Origin: Nocardioides lijunqiniae
GTDB taxonomy: Bacteria > Actinomycetota > Actinomycetes > Propionibacteriales > Nocardioidaceae
DNA: 64,000 nucleotides
Reading direction: 5' to 3'
Assembly (NCBI RefSeq): GCF_015024225.1
Contig: NZ_JACJGM010000001.1
Span: 62,001 to 126,000, forward strand
Below, piece by piece: positions 46,179 through 54,443 of this stretch. The position numbers were made by a program, and so were the translations under genes. Each line of letters begins with the position of its first letter. Position 1 is the first letter of the stretch. Under the pieces are notes generated by a model, which did not search any database, was not told the origin of the DNA, and saw only the letters and a list, made by a program, of their open reading frames with translations.

Positions 46179-47215
46179 AGGGACACCTCTCGATCCGTGG
46201 AGCGCTCGGTCGCGCCGTCGTCGGGGGAGTGGGGCCGGGGCCTGTGCCGCCGCTCCCACGTGTGGGCGAGGAGCATCACCGCGCCGGCCAGCAGCCCGCC
46301 GGCGACCAGGTCGACGACGTAGTGCTCGCCGAAGTACACGAGCGCGACGCACATGACGCCCGGGTAGAGGACCAGCAGCCAACGCCCAGGGCTGCGCAGT
46401 CGCCAGATCCCGTACAGCGCCACCAGGACCGCAGTGCCCGCATGGAGCGAGGGCATGGCGGCCACCGGGTTGCCCACCCCGTCGAGGACGACGTTGGCGC
46501 GCTCGATGCCGAGGTCGCCCCAGCCGCGCGAGGTGATGCGTTCGACGTGGCCCAGGTGGCCCTCGTCGGAGGCGAGCCACGGCGGGGCCATGGGGTAGGC
46601 GACGTAGATCGCGAGGCCGGCGAGGTTGAGGCCGATGTAGCGGCGCATCCAGACCAGCCACTCGGTGCGGCTGGTCGCCCACAGCAGGACCGCCAGCACG
46701 AGCCCCACGAGGAAGTGACTGGCGTAGACCGTGGTCATGACGACCTCGAACCACCGCACAGGCGACTCGAGACGACAGGGGTCGCCGCACCACGCGTGCT
46801 GCAGGGTCTCGGTCGGGGTGGTGCCGCCGAAGAGCCACCGGTCGGCCTCGATGGGCATGGTCCAGTGCACGGTGACGTCGAGCTCGTCGATCAACCCGCG
46901 GCTGTAGAAGTACGCGGTGAGGAGCAGCGCCGGCACGGACCAGTCGCGGAGGAACCCGAGATGGCGGCGCCACGGTGCCTGGACGTGCCAGGCGATCGTG
47001 CCCAGCCACAGGGTGATCAGGACCGTCAGCGCGTCGTTCGGGATGCCGATGGTCGTCGACCAGAGCAGGACGAGCGTCCCCCAGGCCGTCATCGCCGCGA
47101 CCCGTGCCGACTGACGGGTGTGACCTCCGGAGACGGGCCTCGCCTCGAGGGGCGCGGCGCCGGAGTCGGGCTGAGCCCTGTCCAGGACCAGCTCGTCCTC
47201 GCCGGAGGCCCTCAT
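46175..47215 (-). CDS. PAP2-family membrane phosphatase (inositolphosphotransferase/AUR1-like)
   Basis: A 346-residue membrane protein with about six helices. The phosphatase core is of the PAP2_3/AUR1 type: GVGNPVAAMPSLHAGTAVLV carries the PSxH motif with the catalytic-type His, and FGEHYVVDLVAGGLLAG provides the H...D pair of the last motif. A long lumenal loop (HWTMPIEADRWLFGGTTPTE; HAWCGDPCRLESP) contains two Cys. Such enzymes transfer or remove phosphate head groups of lipids, for example phospho-inositol or undecaprenyl phosphates; the actual lipid is unknown. ATG 47215 starts 25 bases after the ABC permease stop. The stop overlaps the STAS-like gene. Confidence 0.85.
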   Translation of the reverse strand: MRASGEDELVLDRAQPDSGAAPLEARPVSGGHTRQSARVAAMTAWGTLVLLWSTTIGIPNDALTVLITLWLGTIAWHVQAPWRRHLGFLRDWSVPALLLTAYFYSRGLIDELDVTVHWTMPIEADRWLFGGTTPTETLQHAWCGDPCRLESPVRWFEVVMTTVYASHFLVGLVLAVLLWATSRTEWLVWMRRYIGLNLAGLAIYVAYPMAPPWLASDEGHLGHVERITSRGWGDLGIERANVVLDGVGNPVAAMPSLHAGTAVLVALYGIWRLRSPGRWLLVLYPGVMCVALVYFGEHYVVDLVAGGLLAGAVMLLAHTWERRHRPRPHSPDDGATERSTDREVSL

Positions 47216-47239
47216 CGTCCTGCTCCCCGCATCGCCGGG

Positions 47240-48025
47240 CTACTTGATCTCCGCGCGCATGACGCGGAACCAGCCGGCGACGAACGGCAGCACGATCCAG
47301 ATGAGCGCGGTGACGCCGATCTGTCCGAGCTGCTCGCCGGTGAGCGAGAAGTCGCCGTTGACCAGGGGACTCTGGGCGGTCGTGATGTCGAGCCACGGGG
47401 CGAGGTCGCTCAACGAGGACACCGACGTGAACACGATCGAGGATGCCGTCGGGAGCACGAAGAACGCCACGATGGCAGCAGGCGTGTTGAGCAGGATCAG
47501 TCCGTAGGCCACGCCCTGGAGGACGTTCAGCAGCTGCAGCCCGAGGAACAGCACGAAGGTGGCCACGGTGACGTCGCTGAACCCGTCGTTCCTGCCGGCT
47601 GCGGCGGTGGCGACGGCAGCGACGGCGATGGCGCCCGCGAAGGCGAGGAACGCCATCAGCAGCGCGGCGACGATCTTGGCGCCGATGACCTTGGTGCGCG
47701 ACGGTGCGAGCGCGAAGGTGACGATGGCGGTGCGCTGGCTCCACTCGCTGGTCACGAGGAGGACTCCCAGCACCGGCAGCAGGAATCCCTGCGGGCTGGC
47801 GGCGAAGCCGAGGAACTCCTCGAACACCAGCTGGTCGTCGTCGGCGATCGCGAAGTACAGGACGATGACCGCGGCGGTCAGCGCCAGCACGGCGGAGACC
47901 AGCCACTTCCCGGCGCTGGTGTCGACCGTCTTGCGCAGCTCGACGGAGACCAGCTGGGAGAACGAGACCCGGGGGGTCTCGGAGAAGTCGAACGTCGGCG
48001 AGGGCTGCTCGGTGGTGGTGCTCAT
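47240..48025 (-). CDS. ABC-2 type transporter permease
   Basis: A 261-residue permease with six membrane helices. The cytoplasmic N-terminus (RVSFSQLVSVELRKTVDTSAG) leads into TM1, and VLLVTSEWSQRTAIVTFALAPSRTKVIGAKI is the conserved ABC-2 coupling segment (S.EW..RT...F...P.R). The start overlaps the end of the ATPase gene (ATGA). It pairs with that ATPase to make an exporter of the BcrAB/NatAB kind, with antibiotic, lipid or peptide substrates in known relatives. The divergent two-component system beside the operon is the usual regulator of such transporters. Confidence 0.9.
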   Translation of the reverse strand: MSTTTEQPSPTFDFSETPRVSFSQLVSVELRKTVDTSAGKWLVSAVLALTAAVIVLYFAIADDDQLVFEEFLGFAASPQGFLLPVLGVLLVTSEWSQRTAIVTFALAPSRTKVIGAKIVAALLMAFLAFAGAIAVAAVATAAAGRNDGFSDVTVATFVLFLGLQLLNVLQGVAYGLILLNTPAAIVAFFVLPTASSIVFTSVSSLSDLAPWLDITTAQSPLVNGDFSLTGEQLGQIGVTALIWIVLPFVAGWFRVMRAEIK

Positions 48026-48969
48026 CGGGACATCTCCTTCGAGGTCGAGACCGCGGCGAGCGAGTCGGGTGAGGGTGCGCTCTCGCGCTGGACGGGAGAG
48101 GTCAGCTCGAGGAAGAGGTCCTCGAGCCCCTTGGCGCCGCTGCGGAGGTCGTTCAGCAGGAGGCCGTGCTGCACCGAGACGCGGCTGACCTCCCTCGGGC
48201 TGGCCGAGACGCGCAGCCCCTCGCCCTCCGGGGTCGCCTCATGGCCCTCCTGGCGGAGGGCAGCGACCAGCGCGTCCCTGTCGACCGGCGTCACGAGGGC
48301 GCTGTCGGCGCTGTCCAGCGAGCTGAGGCTCTTCAGGTCGCCCTGGGCCACGATCCTGCCGCGGCCGATGAGGATCAGCTCGTCGGCGACGAGCTCGACC
48401 TCGTTGAGCAGGTGGCTGGACAGCAGGACGGTCCCGCCGCGACGGGCGTAGCCCTTGAGCAGGTCGCGCATCCAGCGGATGCCGGCCGGGTCGAGACCGT
48501 TGGCCGGCTCGTCGAGGATCAGCACCGCGGGGTCGCCGAGGAGCGCGTGGGCGATGCCGAGGCGCTGCTTCATGCCCAGCGAGTAGTTGCGGAGCTTGCG
48601 CTTGGCCTCGGACTCCGTCAGGGAGACCATCGCGAGCATCTCGTCGACCCGCGTGGTGGGCAGGCCCATCGTCTTGGCGCCGACCATGAGGATCTCGCGC
48701 CCGGTGCGTCCGGCGTGCTGGGCGCTCGCATCGAGCAGGACGCCGACGTGCCGGCCGGGGTTGACGATGTCGTGGTAGTGGTAGCCCCCGATGGTGGTCT
48801 CACCGTGCGTGGGCGTGGTCAGCCCGACCATCATCCGCATGGCCGTCGTCTTGCCGGCGCCGTTGGGTCCGAGGAAGCCGGTGACGCGCCCGGGCCGGCA
48901 GGTGAAGCTGATGTCGTCGACGGCCGCGTAGCCGCCGTAGGTGCGGGACAGGTTCTTCACGTTGATCAT
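48022..48969 (-). CDS. ABC transporter ATP-binding protein (BcrA/NatA type)
   Basis: A 315-residue ATPase. Walker A FLGPNGAGKTTAMRMMVGL, signature LRNYSLGMKQRLGIAHALL, Walker B VLILDEPANGLDPAGIRWM and switch His in VLLSSHLLNEVELVA are complete. The C-terminal ~90 residues are the accessory region seen in BcrA/DrrA-like proteins. ATG 48969 (MINVKNLSRTYGGYAAVDDI) is preferred to the in-frame start at 49002 because the family begins right there. First gene of the minus-strand operon; 130 bases from the divergent histidine kinase. Confidence 0.93.
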   Translation of the reverse strand: MINVKNLSRTYGGYAAVDDISFTCRPGRVTGFLGPNGAGKTTAMRMMVGLTTPTHGETTIGGYHYHDIVNPGRHVGVLLDASAQHAGRTGREILMVGAKTMGLPTTRVDEMLAMVSLTESEAKRKLRNYSLGMKQRLGIAHALLGDPAVLILDEPANGLDPAGIRWMRDLLKGYARRGGTVLLSSHLLNEVELVADELILIGRGRIVAQGDLKSLSSLDSADSALVTPVDRDALVAALRQEGHEATPEGEGLRVSASPREVSRVSVQHGLLLNDLRSGAKGLEDLFLELTSPVQRESAPSPDSLAAVSTSKEMSR

Positions 48970-49034
48970 GCGTCCAGCCTGGGCGGGCACGACGCCCGGC
49001 ACATCCGCCGAGAGCGCGGACCTGGGCAGTCCCT

Positions 49035-49057
49035 TGGTAGGGGTCGGCCGGCTACCA
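49035..49057. promoter_or_regulatory. Candidate operator between ABC operon and kinase gene
   Basis: Inverted repeat TGGTAG-N11-CTACCA in the middle of the 130-base divergent spacer. Spacing and symmetry suit a NarL-family response regulator dimer. It could control the ABC operon and the two-component genes together. Inferred from position only. Confidence 0.35.
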
Positions 49058-49099
49058 GGGGTGGTGCCCGGCGACGGTGTGCGCGCCTAGTCTCGAGGG

Positions 49100-50254
49100 G
49101 TGCCTGAGGCGAGCCCGGCGCGGCCCGGGGAGTACCGGCCGCCGTTGCGGCGGCGGGACGTCGCGTGGCGGCTGGCCGTGGCGCTCCTGATCAGTGTCGG
49201 TGCCTGGGTGCCCGTCGTGGAGGGACAGTCCCCGGTCGACCGAGCCCTCGACGTCGGCCTCGGTGTCCTCGCCTTCGCGCTGGTGCTCTTGCGGCGTCGT
49301 CGGCCCTTCGCGGTGGCCGTCGTCACCACCCTGCTCACGACGTTCTCGTCGCTGGCCACCGGCCCCTCGATCCTCGCCATCGTCTCGCTCGCGACGGGTG
49401 GCGCCTGGGCGCAGATCGTGGTGGCAGGGGCGCTCAGCGTCCTGTGTGGTGAGCTCCACATCCGCCTGTATCCCACGGTCCAGACGGACCCGGGGTGGCT
49501 GACCCTGGCCGCCGGCGTGGTGTTCACGTCGGCGACCTTGGCGTGGGGGATGTACATCGGATCGCGCCGCGAGCTCCTGTGGACGCTGCGCCGCCGGGCG
49601 GAGGTCGCCGAGGCCGAGCGGGACCTCCGCGCCTCCCAGTCGCGCATCGAGGAGCGCAGCCGGATCGCTCGCGAGATGCACGACGTCCTCGCGCACCGGA
49701 TCTCCCAGATCTCGGTGCGAGCGGGCGCCCTGAACTACCGCACCGACCTCACTCGTGACGAGATGCGCGACAGCGCCGGGGTGATCCGCGAGTCGGCGCA
49801 CGAGGCACTGACCGACCTCCGCGGCGTCCTGGGAGTGCTGCGAGGCGACTCCGGCGAGCTGCAGCACGCGCCGCAGCCGACGTACGTCGACCTGGCGGAC
49901 CTGGTCGAGGACGCTCGTCGGTCGGGGATGCGGATCGCGTACGCCGACACCGTCGACGCGCCGGTGCCCGACGCCACGGGGCGCACGGTCTACCGCATCG
50001 TCCAGGAGGGAGTGACCAACAGCCGCAAGCACGCCCCCGGTGCCGGCCTCGACATCGATCTGGGTGGTACCCCTCAGGAAGGGATCACGGTGGTGCTGCG
50101 CAACGCCCTGGGCTTCGGGCGGTCCTCCACCCCCGGCTCGGGCCTGGGACTGGTGGGGCTCACCGAACGGGCCCAGCTCCGGGGTGGACGCCTCGAGCAC
50201 GGGGTGTGCGGCGACGAGTTCGTCCTGCGGGCGTGGATGCCGTGGGGCCCGTGA
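49100..50254 (+). CDS. Sensor histidine kinase (NarL/DesK-type, HisKA_3)
   Basis: A 384-residue membrane kinase. About five hydrophobic segments occupy residues 20-160 (WRLAVALLISVGAWVPVVEG; LTLAAGVVFTSATLAWGMYI), with no large extracytoplasmic sensor, so sensing is likely within the membrane. A short coiled coil leads to the HisKA_3 motif RSRIAREMHDVLAHRISQIS with the phospho-accepting His. The ATPase domain has the N box YRIVQEGVTNSRKHAPG and G box GSGLGLVGLTERA. GTG 49100 is chosen by position. The stop overlaps the response regulator GTG. Intramembrane-sensing kinases next to ABC exporters usually detect antimicrobial or envelope stress. Confidence 0.92.
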   Translation: MPEASPARPGEYRPPLRRRDVAWRLAVALLISVGAWVPVVEGQSPVDRALDVGLGVLAFALVLLRRRRPFAVAVVTTLLTTFSSLATGPSILAIVSLATGGAWAQIVVAGALSVLCGELHIRLYPTVQTDPGWLTLAAGVVFTSATLAWGMYIGSRRELLWTLRRRAEVAEAERDLRASQSRIEERSRIAREMHDVLAHRISQISVRAGALNYRTDLTRDEMRDSAGVIRESAHEALTDLRGVLGVLRGDSGELQHAPQPTYVDLADLVEDARRSGMRIAYADTVDAPVPDATGRTVYRIVQEGVTNSRKHAPGAGLDIDLGGTPQEGITVVLRNALGFGRSSTPGSGLGLVGLTERAQLRGGRLEHGVCGDEFVLRAWMPWGP

Positions 50255-50916
50255 GCCAGGGGCGGCCCACGCGGATCCTGATCGCGGAGGACGACGGGAT
50301 CGTGCGCGCCGGACTTCGCATGATGCTCGAAGGTCATCACGACCTCGACGTCGTCGGTGAGGCGGTGGACGGCCGCGAGGCGCTGAGGCAGTTCGACGCG
50401 TTGTCCCCCGACGTGGTGCTCATGGACATCCGCATGCCTCGCATGGACGGTCTGGAGGCGACGCGCGCGCTGATGTCGGGCCCCCGCCCGCCTCGGGTCA
50501 TCGTCCTGACGACGTTCGACGCCGATGCCTACATCGTCGAGGCGCTCGGCGCCGGGGCTGACGGGTTCCTCCTCAAGGACACCGCGCCACCCGAGATCGT
50601 CGCCGCGATCCGCCGGGTGGCCGCCGGCGAGCCGATGCTCTCGCCGGCCGTGATCCGTACGCTCCTCACGAGGTTCCGCGACAGCGGCGGTCACCGCCGC
50701 GCTCGCGCCGCCCAGCTCCGGCTGGCCACGCTCACTCGCCGGGAGAGCGACATCGCGCTCGGGATCAGCCGCGGGCTCGCCAACACCGAGATCGCCGCCG
50801 AGCTGCACCTGTCCGTCACCACGGTGAAGGGGCACGTCACCCACGTGTTCGAGAAGCTGGGTGTCACCAACCGCGTCCAGGTCGCCATCTGCGTGCACGA
50901 CGCGAGTGGGGCGTGA
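50251..50916 (+). CDS. NarL/LuxR-type response regulator
   Basis: A 221-residue two-domain regulator. The receiver begins TRILIAEDDGIVRAGLRMML and carries the phospho-acceptor Asp in VVLMDIRMPRMDGLEA and the Lys in DGFLLKDTAPPEIV. The LuxR helix-turn-helix is LTRRESDIALGISRGLANTE, then IAAELHLSVTTVKGHVTHVF. GTG 50251 overlaps the kinase stop (GTGA), so the pair is coupled. It is intact, in contrast to the truncated homologue at 44002-44490. The likely target is the divergent ABC operon through the dyad at 49035-49057. Confidence 0.95.
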   Translation: MSQGRPTRILIAEDDGIVRAGLRMMLEGHHDLDVVGEAVDGREALRQFDALSPDVVLMDIRMPRMDGLEATRALMSGPRPPRVIVLTTFDADAYIVEALGAGADGFLLKDTAPPEIVAAIRRVAAGEPMLSPAVIRTLLTRFRDSGGHRRARAAQLRLATLTRRESDIALGISRGLANTEIAAELHLSVTTVKGHVTHVFEKLGVTNRVQVAICVHDASGA

Positions 50917-51015
50917 CGACCTGCCGCGTGGAGGCTGCGAGCGGCCGTGGCGGGCAGGTACCGTGAGCCCGCCGACGGCCCGTCCAGGTGGCCGCAGACG
51001 AAGGAGCCCGAGCAC

Positions 51016-52122
51016 ATGAGCTTCATGGACAAGGTCCGCGGTCAGTTCATCGACATCGTCGAGTTCCTCGACGACAGCCGCGACACCCTCGTGTGGCGGT
51101 TCCCCCGCCAGGGCAACGAGATCAAGAACGGCGCCCAGCTCATCGTGCGCGAGGGCCAGACGGCGGTCTTCGTCAGCGAGGGCCAGATCGCCGACGTGTT
51201 CACGCCCGGCACCTTCGAGCTCACCACGCAGAACCTCCCCATCCTCAGCACCCTCAAGGGCTGGAAGTACGGCTTCAACTCGCCGTTCAAGGCCGAGGTC
51301 TACTTCGTCGGCACCCGGCAGTACACCGACCTGAAGTGGGGCACCCAGAACCCCTTCACGGTGCGCGACGCGGAGTTCGGCATGGTCCGGCTGCGTGCGT
51401 TCGGCACCTACGCGCTGCGCATCACCGACGCCGGCACGCTCCTGCGCCAGCTCGTCGGCACCGACCCGGACTTCCGCACCGACGAGGTCTCGGAGTTCCT
51501 GCGCCAGAACATCGTCGCCGCCGTCACCTCCGCGCTCGCGACGGCCAACGTGCCGATGCTCGACCTCGCCGCCAACCAGCAGGCGATCTCCCAGCAGCTC
51601 GTCGGCACGCTCAGCGCGAGCCTGGCGGAGTTCGGCATCGCCCTCCCGCGCTTCGTCATCGAGAACATCTCGATGCCCCCCGAGGTCGAGGAGGCGCTCG
51701 ACAAGCGCAGCCAGATGGGGATCCTCGGCAACCTGGACCAGTACACGAAGTTCCAGGCCGCCAACGCGCTGGAGGACGCCGCCAACAACCCCGGCGCCGC
51801 GGGCCAGGGCACCGGGATGGTCGTGGGGATGGGCCTGGGGCAGGCTGCCACCGGCGCCCTCGCCGGCGCGCAGCAGTCGGCCCCCGCCAGCCCGCCGCCG
51901 CTCCCCGGCGCCGGCGGGACGCAGTGGTTCGTCGCCGTCAACGGCCAGCAGGCCGGTCCCTTCGCCCTGGAGGCCCTGCCGGCCAAGGTGGCCGCCGAGC
52001 AGCTGGGCCGCGAGACGCTGGTCTGGTGCGAGGCGATGCCGTCCTGGAAGCCCGCCGGCGAGGTGCCGGAGCTGGCCTCGCTGTTCGGCACCACCCCGCC
52101 GCCGCTGCCCCCGCAGGCCTGA
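51016..52122 (+). CDS. SPFH/virion-core-like protein with C-terminal GYF_2 domain (YdjI-like)
   Basis: A 368-residue cytoplasmic scaffold protein. ATG 51016 follows AAGGAG. Residues about 1-270 are the SPFH/YdjI domain (DTLVWRFPRQGNEIKNGAQL; REGQTAVFVSEGQIADVF; LRAFGTYALRITDAGTLLRQ). A Gly/Ala-rich stretch (GMVVGMGLGQAATGALAG) and a Pro-rich linker follow. Residues about 305-355 are a GYF_2/DUF4339 domain (QWFVAVNGQQAGPFALEALP; TLVWCEAMPSWKPAGEVPEL). In Bacillus, YdjI works with YdjG/YdjH to bring PspA to the membrane under envelope stress. No pspA is next to this gene. The partner gene starts one base after this stop. Confidence 0.88.
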   Translation: MSFMDKVRGQFIDIVEFLDDSRDTLVWRFPRQGNEIKNGAQLIVREGQTAVFVSEGQIADVFTPGTFELTTQNLPILSTLKGWKYGFNSPFKAEVYFVGTRQYTDLKWGTQNPFTVRDAEFGMVRLRAFGTYALRITDAGTLLRQLVGTDPDFRTDEVSEFLRQNIVAAVTSALATANVPMLDLAANQQAISQQLVGTLSASLAEFGIALPRFVIENISMPPEVEEALDKRSQMGILGNLDQYTKFQAANALEDAANNPGAAGQGTGMVVGMGLGQAATGALAGAQQSAPASPPPLPGAGGTQWFVAVNGQQAGPFALEALPAKVAAEQLGRETLVWCEAMPSWKPAGEVPELASLFGTTPPPLPPQA

Positions 52123-52123
52123 G

Positions 52124-53428
52124 GTGACGAGCGCTCCGCCGCCGCTCCCTCCGGGCGACGCCGACTCCTCCGCGCCCGCAGCCTCCGCCCCCGCGGGCCC
52201 GCCCCCACCACCAACGTCCCCGCCACCGCCACCGCTGCCGAAGGCCGCGCAGGCGCTGTTCGCGTCCTGCCCGACCTGCGGGTCGCAGGTGACGTACGCG
52301 CCGGGCACCGCCGTCCTCACGTGCACCGCGTGCGGTGCCGAGCACCCGATCGAGGCCGGCGAGGACACCACCATCGACGAGCACTCCTTCGACGAGTGGA
52401 TGGAGCGCAACTCCCACGTCAAGGTGGCGTCCCTGGTCGGTCAGGTGCTGCGCTGTCAGGGCTGCGGCGCCCAGGTCGAGGGCGCCCAGCTGGCGGAGAC
52501 CTGCCAGTTCTGCAACGGGCACCTGATCGCGCTCGCGACGCCCGAGGGCATGGTGGCCCCCGAGGCCGTCGTCCCCTTCCACATCCCCGGGGACGCCGCG
52601 CAGAAGGCGTTCAAGGAGTGGATCAGCTCGCGGTGGTTCGCCCCCAACGCGCTCAAGAAGATCGGCTCGGCGGAGTCGCTGACCGGCACCTACGTGCCGC
52701 ACTGGACCTTTGACGCCGCCACGGCCTCGACGTACGTCGGTGAGCGGGGCGAGTACTACTACGTCACCCTCACCCGTCAGGTCTCCGACGGCAAGGGCGG
52801 CACCCGCACCGAGACCTACCAGGAGCGCCGGACCCGCTGGCACGACGCGTCCGGCCGGGTCTCGCGCGCCTTCGACGACGTCCTCGTCCCGGCCTCGCAG
52901 CGCCTCGACCAGGAGCGCCTCGACGAGATGGGTCCGTGGGAGCTGGGCACCGCCGTGGCCTACCAGCCCGAGTACCTCTCCGGTTTCTCCGCGCTGCGCT
53001 ACGACGTCGACCCCCCGGACGCCTCCACCGAAGCGCGCCAGGAGATGCGCGCCACCATCGAGAAGGACGTGCGCCGCGACATCGGCGGCGACGAGCAGCG
53101 CGTGCACCAGGTGGACGTCACCTACTCGCGCGTCACGTTCAAGCTCGTGCTGCTGCCCCTGTGGCTGGCGACGTACCCGCACGCCGGCAAGCAGTGGCAG
53201 GTGATGGTCAACGCCAACACCGGCAAGGTGACCGGCGACCGTCCGTACTCCGTCGTCAAGATCACCCTCGCGGTGCTCGTGGCGGTGGCGCTGGTCGCGC
53301 TCGTGCTGGCGCTCGTGCTGGCCAACAAGGAGGGCTCGACGGCCGCCGCCGCGCTGTCCGACGTGCGGTCGGTCGCCGCGGTGGCGATGCCGCCCGGCAC
53401 GGGCCCGCCCGACCCGACGACGGCGTAG
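52124..53428 (+). CDS. Zinc-ribbon membrane protein (YdjG-like partner)
   Basis: A 434-residue protein read from GTG 52124, one base after the SPFH gene, so the two are coupled. A Pro-rich N-terminus is followed by two TFIIB-like zinc ribbons: ASCPTCGSQVTYAPGT with LTCTACGAEHPI, then LRCQGCGAQVEG with AETCQFCNGHLI. The middle domain is mostly beta and contains YVPHWTFDAATASTYVGERG and YYYVTLTRQVSDGKGGTRTE. One transmembrane helix lies near the end (ITLAVLVAVALVALVLALVL) with an outside Ala/Pro-rich tail. Annotations naming it primosomal helicase-like come only from the zinc ribbons. It probably anchors the SPFH partner to the membrane. Confidence 0.85.
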   Translation: MTSAPPPLPPGDADSSAPAASAPAGPPPPPTSPPPPPLPKAAQALFASCPTCGSQVTYAPGTAVLTCTACGAEHPIEAGEDTTIDEHSFDEWMERNSHVKVASLVGQVLRCQGCGAQVEGAQLAETCQFCNGHLIALATPEGMVAPEAVVPFHIPGDAAQKAFKEWISSRWFAPNALKKIGSAESLTGTYVPHWTFDAATASTYVGERGEYYYVTLTRQVSDGKGGTRTETYQERRTRWHDASGRVSRAFDDVLVPASQRLDQERLDEMGPWELGTAVAYQPEYLSGFSALRYDVDPPDASTEARQEMRATIEKDVRRDIGGDEQRVHQVDVTYSRVTFKLVLLPLWLATYPHAGKQWQVMVNANTGKVTGDRPYSVVKITLAVLVAVALVALVLALVLANKEGSTAAAALSDVRSVAAVAMPPGTGPPDPTTA

Positions 53429-53518
53429 CGGCCCGCGCTCCGGAGCGGGTATGGCGCGATGCCGAGGTGGCAGCGTCGGACGGGCGCCGGCGCAGCCGTG
53501 CGGAGCTAGGTTGGCGCG

Positions 53519-54397
53519 GTGCCCGACGCCTGCCTCGACCCCCTGCTGGACCCGCAGATCGCCGCCCTCGCCGGCGCGGGCGAGGTCGAGGAGCCGCCAG
53601 GACCCGATCTCCGCGAGGTGCGCGACCTGACCGTGCCGTCGGCCGGGGTGCCGGCCCGCCTGTACTCCGGCGACCTCGACGACTGCGTGGTGGTGTTCCT
53701 GCACGGTGGTGGCTTCGTCAGCGGTGGCCTGGACAGCCACGACGCGCACGCGCGGCGGCTCTGCCGCGACACGGGTCGCAGCGTGCTCGCCGTCGACTAC
53801 CGGCTGGCCCCGGCGCACCGCTTCCCCGCGGCCTACGACGATGCCGTGGCGGCCGTGCGCTGGGCGCGCGAGGAGCTGGGGGAGCGGGTCGCGGTGGCGG
53901 GTCCGAGCGCGGGGGCGAACCTCGCCTTGGGCGCCGCCCTGGCGCTGGCCGGCACGGACGCCGCGCCGGTCGCGCAGCTGTTGGTCAACCCGCTGGTGCA
54001 CGGCGACCCGTCGTACCCCTCGCGCACCGAGCTCGCCGACGCCTACGGACTGACGTCGCAGCGGCTGGAGTGGTGCGTGGAGCAGTACTTGGGCGAGCAG
54101 AGCCTGGGCGAGCAGAGCCTGCGCGACGACCCGCGCTTCGCGCCGCTGCTCTCGCCCGACCTCCGCCTGCTGCCACCGACGGTCCTCGTCGTCGCGGGCC
54201 GGGACCCGCTGCGCGACGAGGGTCGCGAGCTGGGACGGCGCCTGGGCGACGCGGGCGTGACGGTGGACCTCAGCGAGGAGCCGGGGATGCCGCACGGCTT
54301 CTGGCGCTTCGCCCCGCTCTCGGACGCCGCGGGGTCGGCGGTGGCGCGGATGAGCACGCTCTTCCGCGAGCGGCTCGACGCGGCGACGCGCGCCTGA
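53519..54397 (+). CDS. Alpha/beta-hydrolase, HSL-type esterase
   Basis: A 292-residue cytoplasmic carboxylesterase of the hormone-sensitive lipase family. The oxyanion motif is VVFLHGGGFVSGG, the nucleophile elbow AVAGPSAGANLALG (Ser in GPSAG), the acid VVAGRDPLRDEG and the His in EPGMPHGFWRF, giving a complete triad. An internal near-duplication (YLGEQSLGEQSLRDD) is present in the cap region and is unusual. GTG 53519 (MPDACLDPLLDPQIAA) is the start. Small acyl esters are the expected substrates. It stands alone between the zinc-ribbon gene and a lipoprotein. Confidence 0.9.
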   Translation: MPDACLDPLLDPQIAALAGAGEVEEPPGPDLREVRDLTVPSAGVPARLYSGDLDDCVVVFLHGGGFVSGGLDSHDAHARRLCRDTGRSVLAVDYRLAPAHRFPAAYDDAVAAVRWAREELGERVAVAGPSAGANLALGAALALAGTDAAPVAQLLVNPLVHGDPSYPSRTELADAYGLTSQRLEWCVEQYLGEQSLGEQSLRDDPRFAPLLSPDLRLLPPTVLVVAGRDPLRDEGRELGRRLGDAGVTVDLSEEPGMPHGFWRFAPLSDAAGSAVARMSTLFRERLDAATRA

Positions 54398-54443
54398 CCG
54401 CCGACTCCGGCGGCCTCCGCGCGGACGCGGGCGCCCGTACGCT

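Noticed and set aside
45777..47906. Minus-strand frame of about 700 codons running through the permease and PAP2 genes
   Set aside because: Only its last 133 codons, from GTG 46178, look like a protein; the rest is Arg-rich shadow of PAP2 and the permease.
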